Shown: one piece after another, positions 43,701 through 51,995 of the stretch
Layout: every line of letters starts with the position of its first letter
Numbering within the stretch: the first letter of the stretch is position 1
From: Leptolinea tardivitalis
GTDB taxonomy: Bacteria; Chloroflexota; Anaerolineae; Anaerolineales; Anaerolineaceae
Reading direction: 5' to 3'
NCBI RefSeq assembly: GCF_001050275.1
Contig: NZ_BBYA01000008.1
Location: forward strand, 248,001-312,000
Length of the DNA stretch: 64,000 nucleotides
The notes under the pieces: model-generated
The model's input: the letters and a program-made list of their open reading frames with translations, nothing else
Databases searched by the model: none
What the model was told of the DNA's origin: nothing
Program-made: the position numbers and the translations under genes

Positions 43701-44713
43701 AAGGCCTTTGCTTCTGCGCATGTACGCGGCCGACCGCCATTAACAGAGACATCTTCAAACACGATGTCGACCGAATTTCCCCAGTAGGACGTGGAATTGG
43801 CATGTACATGAAAATGAAGATGCGGTCCAGAACTATACCCGGTGTTGTCTACATTTCCTATATACTGGCCCTGATTTACCCATGTGCCTTTTACACGAAG
43901 CGCCTCTGGAATGGAATTCTGGGAAAGATGGAAGTAGACCTGATAGGTCACAGGAGAGGTTGAATCATCTTCAAGTATGATGTAGTTGGCATTTTCGTGG
44001 TTGTTATCAGGAAATTTCCAGACGGCATATTTTACACGGCCGCCTTTGGCAGCCAGAATGGGGAAGTTCCCGCCGTCGGCAAAATCGAAAGCATACATGC
44101 AGGATGATGGACAGGATTTATAGGTCAAGACATGTCCGATACTGCCTGTGAGAAATTTGGTAACACCCTTCTTCCAGGGAAGGCGATACCCGCGCAGAGG
44201 AGCGGCTTTCGTTAAGGCCTGTGGAGCCGACATGTATTGTGCCTTGGTTTCAGCGTCAATCATAGACTCGGGGATATCCTTCAACAGATTGTTAAAGCCA
44301 TCATCTGCCTGAACGGTGACCGTCCAGTTATTTTCTTTTGTCTTTTGTGCAATTGCCAGGCCTGGTTCTGCTGGAATTAATGTATCGGTATCTTTATCAT
44401 ATAAAGCCAGCCACAGCAGCGCGGTGTTCTTGTCTTCCGTGTAAGAGACTTGGGTGATCCCAACCCGGTACATCAGGTAAGATAAAACTTCTGGATGACG
44501 CTTCAGCGCTTCTTGAAGTGCCTGGTCAAGTTGGGCTGTGGCCATGTCTTTGGGTTGGGAATATTTCGGAAATACCATTGAGGCATCAGGCTCGGCAAAG
44601 AAAATCTGATAAGCCAGAATGGCCGATCCTGCAGCAAGGATAAGAAAAATCCCGATTAACACCGGGAGCAGCCAACGGGGAAAGTTGGATCCTTTTCGAT
44701 TAAATTGGTTCAT
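40793..44713 (-). CDS. Large membrane-anchored M23 peptidase with crystallin, FN3, Ig-like and PPC domains
   Basis: 1306 residues. N-terminal membrane helix (about 13-36); an LGFP-free helical spacer; M23 endopeptidase domain (about 190-310) with zinc ligands in YAFDFADGG (near 207) and PHLHFHV (near 300); Ig-like region; a beta/gamma-crystallin-like repeat pair (about 470-560: ALYNNANFQGFCK and AILYDGVDFSGRSQSL); FN3 domain (about 570-655); a MAM/immune-inhibitor-like jelly roll (about 665-855); PPC domain (about 860-960); Ig-like, FN3 and a second PPC; final membrane helix near 1275-1297. It is likely a cell-surface peptidoglycan hydrolase or adhesin. Single-gene unit. Confidence 0.85.
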   Translation of the reverse strand: MNQFNRKGSNFPRWLLPVLIGIFLILAAGSAILAYQIFFAEPDASMVFPKYSQPKDMATAQLDQALQEALKRHPEVLSYLMYRVGITQVSYTEDKNTALLWLALYDKDTDTLIPAEPGLAIAQKTKENNWTVTVQADDGFNNLLKDIPESMIDAETKAQYMSAPQALTKAAPLRGYRLPWKKGVTKFLTGSIGHVLTYKSCPSSCMYAFDFADGGNFPILAAKGGRVKYAVWKFPDNNHENANYIILEDDSTSPVTYQVYFHLSQNSIPEALRVKGTWVNQGQYIGNVDNTGYSSGPHLHFHVHANSTSYWGNSVDIVFEDVSVNGGRPRTCAEAKAFPTYGSQCMPGDKYTSNNGDSKPPTGVLNAPAANTLVTSQTVTLSGYGSDESGVARIQPMVKYDGQWRAAGDPITDSAFVTDVDLCAAGVPDGPLSVGINIWDNGGNKTITPIGDIPIRKKFTCPVLPPACSPAANQAALYNNANFQGFCKVIDIGDISDINSLVDFGDNNLESIQLGGGVSAILYDGVDFSGRSQSLTSSSENLDTQIVGANRVSSLKLVSVLSAPSEPVLNPVSGPNGGDATSSDSIVLSWQPVPGAVEYRASVTGPDGFNAVQNWQPSVSFSLGTLKPGNYDWTASARNSAGEKSASGKFIIKEGKTETLTPITSPYEVGFYKDAAGWAGTGLWTRNSFKVGTESQTGWIFGTDNEYSKGDSRASGDLTSPLIHIGYKGQQFSFRYVSVTESSGEIWDQRILQISVDGGPFQDLQKISGSSDRTSLLESKPIDLSAYVGKNVRFRFHFDTIDSMYNTGLGWAITAVRISDNPSKVCQEFANDDSPENAQSIAVGKNASGQICPAGDVDYFTFTSDNKQAFNATLNITSTATNWQPALSLISSDGKTTLADAKVSGSTAQLTANLPGAGQYLLKVSASANTKVVVPYLDYQLSLIQDTTAPSIKLITPADGSISLALPIALSAEAADGDKPASRVEFYVQPAGVPVEKADRVAVDDSAKDGWIGTIPADYTGKLQGAAVFARAFDQAGNHTDSAAVILAGDGTTPVTHLDALPNEYGSTLINLKWTAVSKVKIDHFELQYQVNNGGWQAWAEPLPGNARETSFFATNGATYSFRIRAITESGAEEFPEEPQVKTTVEKECIPDKYEPKDNVPTNSPSLTSGNCQLHNLCGFKDEDWTSMLLQGGKTYTFKAVPQELAAGVTLQVFNLAGQAVTDEISPETLNSITTLNYQPETSATYYLHVKAANDNLAGTRSIYNICYDQAEPFSPIPVVCGAILIPLLTALLKLASRIRNSATGS

Positions 44714-44916
44714 TTAAGTCACCGTTTTTAAACGTAGAGTCAGATGAAACGGTGCAACTTACAGGCCAGTGATTTTTCTTCTCCGATAATCTGAATGACA
44801 AGATTTATAGTAAATTAACCCTAATTCAACAAAACTTGATATATGATTCTGTTATTAATAGAATCAGTTCGTTTTTCTTATGTAAATTTTTCACTGAAAC
44901 AAGGAATTCTTAAAAC

Positions 44917-46146
44917 GTGTCTGATTTGCTTGTGGGACGTCAACCGATTTTCAACCGGAACAAGGAGGTGATTGGCTATGAACTTCTATATCGCAGCAGC
45001 CAAAATGAATCATCGGTTAATGTTTCAAATGGTGATTACGCCACTACTCAGGTATTATTAAATACATTTTCAGAAATCGGTCTGGATAATATCGTTGGAT
45101 CAGGCTTCGCTTTTATTAATTTCACCCGGAATTTTCTTGTAGGAAAATACCCCATTCACCTTCCACCTGAACGGATTGTGGTGGAAGTACTGGAAGATAT
45201 CACCCTGGACAAGCAATTGCTTGATTCACTGCAGGGACTAAAAATCTCCGGTTTTCAAATTGCACTGGATGATGTTATCACAATAGACAGGGTCATTCCT
45301 GCATTACGCTGCGGTCTTGTCAATGTCATTAAAGTTGACCTGATGGGAATGAAACGGGTATTGCTGCCAGATATGGTCAATACACTCAAGCAACACGGAA
45401 TGTTATTGCTGGCAGAAAAAGTAGAAACATTAGAAGACTATGACCTGTGCTACCGATTGGGTTTTGACTTTTTCCAGGGGTATTACCTGTGCAAACCCAA
45501 TATTGTCAAAGGGCGGCGCATGGATTCCTCACGTCTTGTCGTCATGCGGCTTCTGGCTCAGGTGACGGATCCCAAGGCAGATTTTAAAAACCTCGAGACT
45601 CTGATATCTCAAGATGTGGGATTGACGTACAAGTTACTGAAACTGGTCAATTCGGGATATTACTCTCTCTCCACCACAGTCAATTCCATCCGGCAGGCTA
45701 TATCACTTATTGGATTGAGTCAGCTTCGAGGCTGGATGATGCTCATCCTGATGTCAACCGTTGACGATAAACCCCATGAACTGACGTCTATTGCTCTGCA
45801 GCGGGCAAAAATGTGCGAAATGATCGGAAAAGCGCTGGGAGAATCTCAGGCGGAATCCTATTTTCTTACGGGGCTGTTTTCAGTGTTGGATGCCATAATG
45901 GATTTACCCATGCATGAAGTCGTTTCCAGTATCCATCTGGCTGACGACGTTGTCGCCGCTCTGATCAAGCATGAGGGAAAAATTGGTTGTTCATTGAAAA
46001 CAGTGTTGGCCATCGAACAAGGGGAGTGGGAGAAAGTGTTGGAATGCGGTATTCAACCAGAAAGACTACGTTCTATTTATTTCGATTCCATTAAATGGGC
46101 AAACATTCTGACCAATGAAGTATATGAATCAAACCTTCCCAATTAG
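44917..46146 (+). CDS. EAL-HDOD signalling protein (YuxH type)
   Basis: 409 residues from GTG. N-terminal EAL-type domain (about 1-205) beginning VGRQPIFNRNKEVIGYELLYRS; the catalytic EAL motif itself is replaced by ELL and the metal-ligand residues look reduced (EVLEDITLDKQL, ALDDVITI, KVDLMGM, LAEKVET), as in the YuxH subgroup, so c-di-GMP hydrolysis is doubtful and binding more likely. C-terminal HDOD domain (about 205-390) with ISQDVGLTYKLLKLVNS. AAGGA precedes the start at longer than usual spacing. Convergent with the esterase gene. Confidence 0.92.
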   Translation: MSDLLVGRQPIFNRNKEVIGYELLYRSSQNESSVNVSNGDYATTQVLLNTFSEIGLDNIVGSGFAFINFTRNFLVGKYPIHLPPERIVVEVLEDITLDKQLLDSLQGLKISGFQIALDDVITIDRVIPALRCGLVNVIKVDLMGMKRVLLPDMVNTLKQHGMLLLAEKVETLEDYDLCYRLGFDFFQGYYLCKPNIVKGRRMDSSRLVVMRLLAQVTDPKADFKNLETLISQDVGLTYKLLKLVNSGYYSLSTTVNSIRQAISLIGLSQLRGWMMLILMSTVDDKPHELTSIALQRAKMCEMIGKALGESQAESYFLTGLFSVLDAIMDLPMHEVVSSIHLADDVVAALIKHEGKIGCSLKTVLAIEQGEWEKVLECGIQPERLRSIYFDSIKWANILTNEVYESNLPN

Positions 46147-46154
46147 GAACTGAA

Positions 46155-47135
46155 TTATTTCAATTGCTGCTCAAAGAACGCCGCAATTTTGTCAAAAACA
46201 CTGTCAAGCGGCGGTTCAATAGGTTCATCTTTAACAGGTATGAAATTGTGATCAGCATTTTTTACGGTAAGAAATTCCACGCTGTTTCCCTTTAATTTCA
46301 TAGCATCATACAACCATATTGACTGTTGATATGGGACTACCTGATCAACATCTCCATGGACAATTAACATAGGCGGAGCCGATGGTGCCACATAAGTTAA
46401 CGGACTGGCTTTTTTCAAAACAGGATCATCAACAGACCGGGCTCGAAACACTTTCTGCATGATATCGGTTGAATCATCAACAAAAATTTTCGTATTATCC
46501 GTAATCCCGTAAATATCCACTACAGCCTGAACGCGACTGGATTGTTGGGCATATTCTGGTGTGTCCCACTCAGTAACGGAAGTTGCCATTCCCACCAATA
46601 ACGCCAGGTGCCCTCCGGCACTGTCGCCAAAAACGCCGATCTTTTCTGGATCAATGTTGAATTTCATGGCGTTTTCCCGTAAATAGCGAACGGCACAGCG
46701 GGCATCTTCGATCATGGCCGGGAAGGGATGTTCAGGCGCAAGCCTGTAGTTAATGGAAACCGTGAAAATCCCTTTATCCTGCAATTTCTTCATCAGAGGG
46801 AAAAACAATTCGGAGTCTTTGTCACATTCCAACCAGGCGCCCCCATGAATGTAAATTACCGCCGGGGTGGGATGATCAGATGACGTGATCGGATGATATA
46901 TATCCAGTTTTTGTGGAATTCCTTCCGGTGTGCAATATGTAATATCCCTTTCGATGGATCCTGACTTGGAAGCGGGATTTAACTGAGTTGGAGTAACAGG
47001 CATGGTTGGTTTTCCTTGTAAATCAAAAACGGTTGATTGGATTATCGTGGTTCGGGTCGGATTTACAGAACATGCAGAAAGCAATATCAGTAAGATGTAA
47101 TAGAACCCGGCATGGGTGAATTTTACAGCTTTCAT
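46155..47135 (-). CDS. Lipoprotein alpha/beta-hydrolase (BD-FAE/HSL-like esterase)
   Basis: 326 residues. Lipobox LLSAC at Cys22 predicts a lipid-anchored exported enzyme. The hydrolase fold shows the oxyanion motif IYIHGGAW, nucleophile elbow GVFGDSAGGH, and the acid/base in HGDVDQVVPY and NADHNF. Such enzymes cleave short-chain esters, including acetyl or feruloyl groups on polysaccharides. No clear Shine-Dalgarno sequence is seen. It lies 83 bases after purA, with a terminator in between, so it probably has its own promoter. Confidence 0.9.
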   Translation of the reverse strand: MKAVKFTHAGFYYILLILLSACSVNPTRTTIIQSTVFDLQGKPTMPVTPTQLNPASKSGSIERDITYCTPEGIPQKLDIYHPITSSDHPTPAVIYIHGGAWLECDKDSELFFPLMKKLQDKGIFTVSINYRLAPEHPFPAMIEDARCAVRYLRENAMKFNIDPEKIGVFGDSAGGHLALLVGMATSVTEWDTPEYAQQSSRVQAVVDIYGITDNTKIFVDDSTDIMQKVFRARSVDDPVLKKASPLTYVAPSAPPMLIVHGDVDQVVPYQQSIWLYDAMKLKGNSVEFLTVKNADHNFIPVKDEPIEPPLDSVFDKIAAFFEQQLK

Positions 47136-47170
47136 TATATTCGACTGAAAATGCAGGATATTCTGGAAAT

Positions 47171-47200
47171 CAAAACCGCTGCCTTGATTTCGACAGCGGT
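47171..47200 (-). terminator. Terminator of hpt-purA
   Basis: Seven-bp stem ACCGCTG/CAGCGGT (47175-47181, 47194-47200) followed on the minus strand by TTTTGATTT; 19 bases after the purA stop. Confidence 0.6.
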
Positions 47201-47218
47201 CTAACCATAAAGAATGTT

Positions 47219-48517
47219 CTAATCGAGATGGATAATCTGATCTCTTTCAGGACCAACCGAGACCAGACTGACTTGAACGCCACTCAATTCCTGTAAACGG
47301 TGGATATACGCCTGGGCGTTTTGGGGTAAATCCTTCCATTTACGAATTCCAGTCAAATCTTCCGTCCAACCGGGAAGCGTTTCATAGACGGGTCTGGCTT
47401 TCGCTAATTGCTCTGCACTGAGACCTACCGGCAGGGTTTCGTATCCCATACCGTTCAATTGGTACGAAGTGCAAATTTTGATTTCTGGAAGGCCAGATAA
47501 GATATCCATTTTGGTAATACACAATTCGTTAACACCATTAATCGCCACCGTATATTTCAATAATACGGCGTCGAACCAACCAACCCGGCGAGGACGACCT
47601 GTTGTAGTGCCAAACTCATCCCAAGGATTTGCCCCGGTGCCGCGCAGACGTTCGGCCATTTCACCGGAGAGCTCGGTTGGGAAGGGTCCTGACCCCACTC
47701 GTGTCTGGAAGGCTTTGGTGATGCCAATAATCCGGTCAACTGGCATGATCCCCAGACCGAGACCGCTAAAAACACCGGTCGCGGTGGTGCAGGAACTGGT
47801 AACGTATGGATACGTCCCGAAATCCAGGTCCAAGAGAGAACCTTGAGCACCTTCTGCCAGTACCTGATCACCGCTGCGAAGAGTGTCATGAAGCAGTTGG
47901 GAATAATCCTGAATATAAGGAGCGATTTTGCTGGCTTCAGCAACCCATTCAGCGGTCATTGCTTCAATATCCAGAGGCTCTTTTTCATACATTCGCTGGA
48001 GTTGAATATCCACTTCACGGAAATGCTCTTTGACACGAATGCGAAATGCCTCGGGATCCAGAATTTCTCCGGCACGCAGCCCACGGCGGGCGGCTTTGTC
48101 AATATACGCCGGACCAATCCCCCGGCCTGTGGTGCCGATGGCACCCTTACCACGGGCGGCATCTTGAGCCTGATCAAGCAGGCGGTGAGCCGGAGTAATC
48201 AGATGTGCCAGCGGTGATATGTAAAGCCGGCGCGGTGAAATTTCGATGCCGCTTTTCTTGAGGGTATCCATTTCTGAAAGCAGGGTGAGGGGATTGATCA
48301 CCATCCCGCTTCCAAGAATTCCAATGGTATGGGAATGAACAATACCGGAAGGGATCAGATGAAGTTTGAACGTCTTTGTCCCGACGGTAACGGTGTGACC
48401 GGCGTTGTCACCTCCGTTATACCGGCAGACCAGGGCTGCATCGGCCGATAGCAGATCGACGACACGACCTTTGCCTTCATCGCCCCATTGTGTACCCACA
48501 GCAATATGGATAGGCAT
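47219..48517 (-). CDS. purA: Adenylosuccinate synthetase
   Basis: 432 residues, normal length. It joins IMP and aspartate with GTP in AMP synthesis. Signatures: GTQWGDEGKGRVVD at the N-terminus, YNGGDNAGHTV with the catalytic His, GIGPAYIDKAARRGLR, EGAQGSLLDLDFGTYPYVTSS and TTTGRPRRVGWFD. AGGAG precedes the ATG. It starts 12 bases after hpt, grouping purine synthesis and salvage. Confidence 0.97.
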   Translation of the reverse strand: MPIHIAVGTQWGDEGKGRVVDLLSADAALVCRYNGGDNAGHTVTVGTKTFKLHLIPSGIVHSHTIGILGSGMVINPLTLLSEMDTLKKSGIEISPRRLYISPLAHLITPAHRLLDQAQDAARGKGAIGTTGRGIGPAYIDKAARRGLRAGEILDPEAFRIRVKEHFREVDIQLQRMYEKEPLDIEAMTAEWVAEASKIAPYIQDYSQLLHDTLRSGDQVLAEGAQGSLLDLDFGTYPYVTSSCTTATGVFSGLGLGIMPVDRIIGITKAFQTRVGSGPFPTELSGEMAERLRGTGANPWDEFGTTTGRPRRVGWFDAVLLKYTVAINGVNELCITKMDILSGLPEIKICTSYQLNGMGYETLPVGLSAEQLAKARPVYETLPGWTEDLTGIRKWKDLPQNAQAYIHRLQELSGVQVSLVSVGPERDQIIHLD

Positions 48518-48529
48518 GGCAGACTCCTG

Positions 48530-49102
48530 TTACTTATGTTTACTCTTCTCGTATTTCTTCGGATCAACTGAAGCGATATAAGGGAGATTGCGCCCTTTTT
48601 CATCTATATCCAATCCGTAACCCACCACAAAGACATCGGGGATGGAAAAACCCAGATAGTCAATAGGCACATCCACTTTATGGCGTTCTACTTTATCGAG
48701 CAGAGCGCATATTTTTAAACTGCGGGGATTACGGTCAAGCAGTAACTTGCGGACAGTGTTGATGGTGAATCCGGTATCCACAATATCATCAATCAAGATG
48801 ACATCCCAACCGGAAATGTTGGTCTTATGGTCAGAATCGATACGGACGAAACCATTGGTTTCTGAACCCGAATAGGAAGAAACAGACATGAAGTCCATGG
48901 TGAGTGGCATTTGAACTTTACGCATCAGGTCTGTGATAAAAACAACACTTCCGCGCAGGAGGCCCAATAAAAGAAGCTTCTCAGAATCACGATAATCGTT
49001 ATGGATCTGGTTGGCAATAAAAGAAATTCGTTTTTCGATTTCTTCCGGCGTAAAGAGAACCTTGCCAATAAAGTCATATGGAAAATCAAACTCGGAAGAC
49101 AT
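48530..49102 (-). CDS. hpt: Hypoxanthine phosphoribosyltransferase
   Basis: 190 residues. Transfers phosphoribose from PRPP to hypoxanthine (and guanine). PRPP-binding motif VILIDDIVDTGFTI near 110-122; LLGLLRGSVVFITDLMRK and the flexible-loop SSYSG segment are typical; the C-terminal VVGYGLDIDEKGRNLPYI carries the purine-binding aspartate. GGAG precedes the ATG. Co-transcribed with purA. Confidence 0.95.
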   Translation of the reverse strand: MSSEFDFPYDFIGKVLFTPEEIEKRISFIANQIHNDYRDSEKLLLLGLLRGSVVFITDLMRKVQMPLTMDFMSVSSYSGSETNGFVRIDSDHKTNISGWDVILIDDIVDTGFTINTVRKLLLDRNPRSLKICALLDKVERHKVDVPIDYLGFSIPDVFVVGYGLDIDEKGRNLPYIASVDPKKYEKSKHK

Positions 49103-49309
49103 TAAGTCCGCTCCAATTCAAGAGATGATCAAAAAACAAACCTATGATACAGCATTTTTATAAAAACGCGGCTGATTGGTTCGTTTTCTCTCTCTATAGT
49201 TTTATGAATATGATTATGAAAGGTCAGGGAATGAGAAAGGTAAGAACAACCTGTTAAAACAGGGCCGAAATGATATTGACAGGAATTCAATTCAAATTGA
49301 TTAGTGAAT

Positions 49310-49339
49310 AAAAAAGTACAATTCTAATCAGAATTGTAC
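49310..49339 (-). terminator. Terminator of tRNA-Val
   Basis: Perfect ten-bp stem GTACAATTCT/AGAATTGTAC (49316-49325, 49330-49339) followed on the minus strand by TTTTTTATTC, 14 bases past the tRNA end. Confidence 0.9.
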
Positions 49340-49352
49340 GAAGAGAGAAGTG

Positions 49353-49426
49353 TGGGCGGAACAGGACTCGAACCTGCGACCACATCGGTGTAAGCGATGT
49401 GCTCTAACCAACTGAGCTACCCGCCC
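49353..49426 (-). tRNA. tRNA-Val(UAC)
   Basis: Acceptor GGGCGGG/TCCGCCC, D arm with GCTC stem, anticodon stem CATCG/CGATG with loop CTTACAC giving anticodon UAC, T loop TTCGAGT; discriminator A, CCA not encoded. A TATAAT lies about ten bases upstream of its 5' end. Confidence 0.95.
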
Positions 49427-49489
49427 GGGAGTTCCTATTATACACCAGGGAATGATTATTTTCCTATATTTTTTCAAATATTTTTGAAA

Positions 49490-49515
49490 ACAGGGATGCC
49501 TTCGGGCATCCCTGT
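49490..49515 (-). terminator. Terminator of the mtnA-RLP-yjbQ-HAD gene set
   Basis: Eleven-bp stem ACAGGGATGCC/GGCATCCCTGT with a four-base loop, followed on the minus strand by TTTTCAAAA; six bases past the HAD-like gene's stop. Confidence 0.8.
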
Positions 49516-49520
49516 GAGCG

Positions 49521-50183
49521 TTAAATATTTGTTCTCGCCCCGGCTTTGGGATGGTAAATATCCTCATCGGTTTTCCATATTCCCTGGAGAGCCAGATCGA
49601 TTTTGAGCCTACGCGGGTATACGAAAGCCGTAGAGACCAATCCAAGTTTATGAAGGGCTACCGCCCGCATCTGGCGAGGGTCGATCAGAATACATTCGTC
49701 TATGTTGCGACCGGCTGCCTTCGGGATGGAATAGGCAATATCGGGTAGCATACGATTTAATTTGAATGGTGTTGTGAATATCAACCGGTTGGCAGGGAAA
49801 GAATTTTCGAGTTGCCAGCGTTTGATGAGACTATGGAACCAGGTTTCAGGGAGGTCAACAATCACACGGGTATCATTATCAGAGACGACATGCGTATAGA
49901 TATCGTGCAACGGTTTGTTCAGATTCGCCTGGTGGATGATTTCACTCTCAAGGTGATCTACAGTTAGGTTCACCTGGCAAAGTTCAACGGCTTTCTGGCA
50001 GAATTCATCTGAGGTCAACTTTCCTACAGACAGATCATCTTGAATAAACTGGATTTTTTCCTGCAAAGTTACTCTGGCAGCACCGGAAAGATCGGGACGC
50101 AAAATTTTCAATACAAGAGATGAGACGGTTTCGGTAAAAGCGCCGTCAAACCAGAAGAATACGGTTTCAAATTTTTTTGGCAT
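49521..50183 (-). CDS. HAD-superfamily-like protein with degenerate motif
   Basis: 220 residues. The layout resembles a Rossmannoid HAD hydrolase: an N-terminal strand FFWFDGAFTETVSSL where phosphatases have DxDGTL, a helical cap (about 25-95), a strand/helix VIVDLPETWFHSLI near 110, and a C-terminal ECILIDPRQMRAVALHKLG strand where the metal-binding acidic pair would be. Only one Asp remains in motif I, so normal phosphatase activity is doubtful. It starts one base after the yjbQ stop and is last in the operon. In methionine salvage a HAD phosphatase (MtnX) follows a RuBisCO-like enolase, a parallel that is suggestive only. Confidence 0.65.
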   Translation of the reverse strand: MPKKFETVFFWFDGAFTETVSSLVLKILRPDLSGAARVTLQEKIQFIQDDLSVGKLTSDEFCQKAVELCQVNLTVDHLESEIIHQANLNKPLHDIYTHVVSDNDTRVIVDLPETWFHSLIKRWQLENSFPANRLIFTTPFKLNRMLPDIAYSIPKAAGRNIDECILIDPRQMRAVALHKLGLVSTAFVYPRRLKIDLALQGIWKTDEDIYHPKAGARTNI

Positions 50184-50184
50184 T

Positions 50185-50604
50185 CTACTCTCCCATCACC
50201 TGTAAAACGATATACCGGGGGAGTCCTTCCGGCTGGCCGTTGGTTACCATGATTTCCTGATGGGTTCCAAGAACCATGGAGCCATCATGAATGGGAACAA
50301 CAATGGAGGTTGGCATAAAGGCAGCCCGTACATGAGCCGAACCATTGAAATCTAATTCTCGCCGGTGGTGAAGATATTTTCCATCTGAAGGGGCCATGGC
50401 TTCCAGAGCTCTTTCGATATCCGCAATGATGCCGGACTCATGTTCACCAATAAATATGGACCCGGTTGTGTGTTTGTAGAAACCGGTCAACTGGCCTTCT
50501 TTTACACCGGTTTCGGTCACAAAATCAGTCACCAGATGGGTGATGTTCTGAAGAGAAAAGCCGGGCCCCGGTGAAATTTCAAGCGTTTTTGTAAAGAAGT
50601 TCAT
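50185..50604 (-). CDS. yjbQ: YjbQ/UPF0047 family protein
   Basis: 139 residues, typical length. Family pattern seen: FTKTLEISPGPGFSLQNIT, GFYKHTTGSIFIGEHESG, YLHHRRELDFNGSAHVRAAFMPTSIVVPIHDGSMVLGTHQEIM. The conserved His/Glu/Asp residues form a metal-containing site; some members show weak thiamine-phosphate synthase activity, but the true role is open. It lies between the RuBisCO-like gene (22 bases upstream) and the HAD-like gene (1 base), so it is likely part of the same pathway operon. Confidence 0.92.
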   Translation of the reverse strand: MNFFTKTLEISPGPGFSLQNITHLVTDFVTETGVKEGQLTGFYKHTTGSIFIGEHESGIIADIERALEAMAPSDGKYLHHRRELDFNGSAHVRAAFMPTSIVVPIHDGSMVLGTHQEIMVTNGQPEGLPRYIVLQVMGE

Positions 50605-50626
50605 GGATGCACCTTTTAATTAATTC

Positions 50627-51766
50627 TCAAGATTCAAGAGATTCAAGAAAATTGTGGCTGTTGGCAATCAAATCGGGGCCGGCCTTATGCAAGCCGCCGC
50701 CCATCAAATAGATCATTTCATTGTCGTACACCTGTTTCATGTCAGGGACATTTTTCATCGTAATACCACCCCCGGCTACCGGGAAAATTGGTTTGATGTT
50801 GTACATCGGGTCTGCAGTGCCTTTTACAACTGACAGGCAATCTTCTTTTGTGCTGGCGAACCGGCTGCCAAAATTGATAAAGATGCTCATATCCGATCCC
50901 GCCAGACGGGCAATCTGCCCAAACCAGGTGTATGGTGAAAAACCTGCTGTGGGACTGACAACATAAGATCCAGAAAAGGAAGGATGGGTCATAATGGGTA
51001 AACCCAGTGAATCATCTTCTGACAACATGCGAACGGCATCCCAACCGGTATGAGCAGGGAGAACCATCAATCCGCCGCAGCCTACCTTTTTCGCGAAATG
51101 GGCATTTTCTAATAATTCGTCGGCACGGCCGGTAATATTGGGGAGAAAAATGCTTTTCCGGCCGGTTTCTTTATTGGCCTTTTCGATAGCTTCCTGGTTG
51201 TATTGAACCCGTTCCCTGAATTTAGAAAACGGCTGGTTGGAAATGCCATGGTCGTCTTTGATGATATCAATCCCACCTTTGGCAACCTGATAGCCCATTT
51301 CTGCCAGTTCTTTGTAACTCAACCCCATTGGTTTCAAGGCTGTACTTAATAATGGACGGTGGGGAACTCCCAGAATTTTGCGCAATCCTTCCCGTCCAAA
51401 ACGTGGACCGGAAAATTTGGCGGCCAGTGAAGGTGTGAGGTTAATTCGTTCCACCCGAATATTGGGCATCAAGCTGATGTTTCCCAACACAACATTTAAT
51501 AATTGGGCGATTGTGAAGGCAGTAATTTCCACTGCATAACTGATGGTGACATGGAAGTGATTTTCTCCCACCTGTTTGACATCTTCAACTTTGCCAACCA
51601 CCTGATCTTTGATTTCTCCTTCTGGCAGTAATTCGTATGGGAATTCGATGGTATCTTCTACGATGATGGCCGTGGTCATCTGATCGATTTCGGTACGAGT
51701 GCCAAAAAGGCTGTATTCGACTGTAAACCGATCACCTGATAAATGCAATTCCTGGTTTCCTTGCAT
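50627..51766 (-). CDS. RuBisCO-like protein (form IV)
   Basis: 379 residues with the RuBisCO large-subunit N-terminal and barrel domains. Substrate-loop residues partly kept: Lys in STALKPMGLS, the glycine-rich phosphate sites in FPVAGGGI and LMGGGLHKAGPD. The metal-site motif KDDE is KDDH here (Lys170-Asp171-Asp172-His173), loop 6 has no GKLEG-type lysine motif (NFGSRFAST instead), and the Ser of the SGG phosphate site is Gly. Carboxylase activity is therefore unlikely; related proteins act as enolase, isomerase or decarboxylase in methionine salvage, MTA-isoprenoid or apionate routes. AAGGAG precedes the ATG. Which reaction it performs is unknown. Confidence 0.9.
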   Translation of the reverse strand: MQGNQELHLSGDRFTVEYSLFGTRTEIDQMTTAIIVEDTIEFPYELLPEGEIKDQVVGKVEDVKQVGENHFHVTISYAVEITAFTIAQLLNVVLGNISLMPNIRVERINLTPSLAAKFSGPRFGREGLRKILGVPHRPLLSTALKPMGLSYKELAEMGYQVAKGGIDIIKDDHGISNQPFSKFRERVQYNQEAIEKANKETGRKSIFLPNITGRADELLENAHFAKKVGCGGLMVLPAHTGWDAVRMLSEDDSLGLPIMTHPSFSGSYVVSPTAGFSPYTWFGQIARLAGSDMSIFINFGSRFASTKEDCLSVVKGTADPMYNIKPIFPVAGGGITMKNVPDMKQVYDNEMIYLMGGGLHKAGPDLIANSHNFLESLES

Positions 51767-51995
51767 AATAAATTCTCCTTATGGGCTTGTAAGCCAGAAG
51801 TTGATAAATAGCTGGATCTATGTCTTTACCAATAAAACTAATTTTGACCTTGCTCAGAAAACAATGAATAAATAAAGTACCTATAAGAATCGTTCTCAAT
51901 AGATTCTTTGAATGTGGATATTTTTGCTATAGGAGAAGCTCCTTTCAAGATGAATGTATGGATAAATGCATCGAAAACTTATTGATGCGTTTGGG
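51767..51995 (-). other. Gap between the SorC-type regulator and the RuBisCO-like gene
   Basis: 229 AT-rich bases holding the Shine-Dalgarno site of the RuBisCO-like gene and several short dyads such as AGAACGATTCT (around 51889-51899). A promoter is likely but I cannot pick one confidently; no gene is seen. Confidence 0.5.

Noticed and set aside
50627-51766. Functional CO2-fixing RuBisCO with MtnA acting as ribose-1,5-bisphosphate isomerase, as in the archaeal AMP pathway
   Set aside because: The metal-site Glu and loop 6 lysine motif are missing in the RuBisCO-like protein, the isomerase has the MtnA-type THCNAG motif, and no AMP phosphorylase is present.
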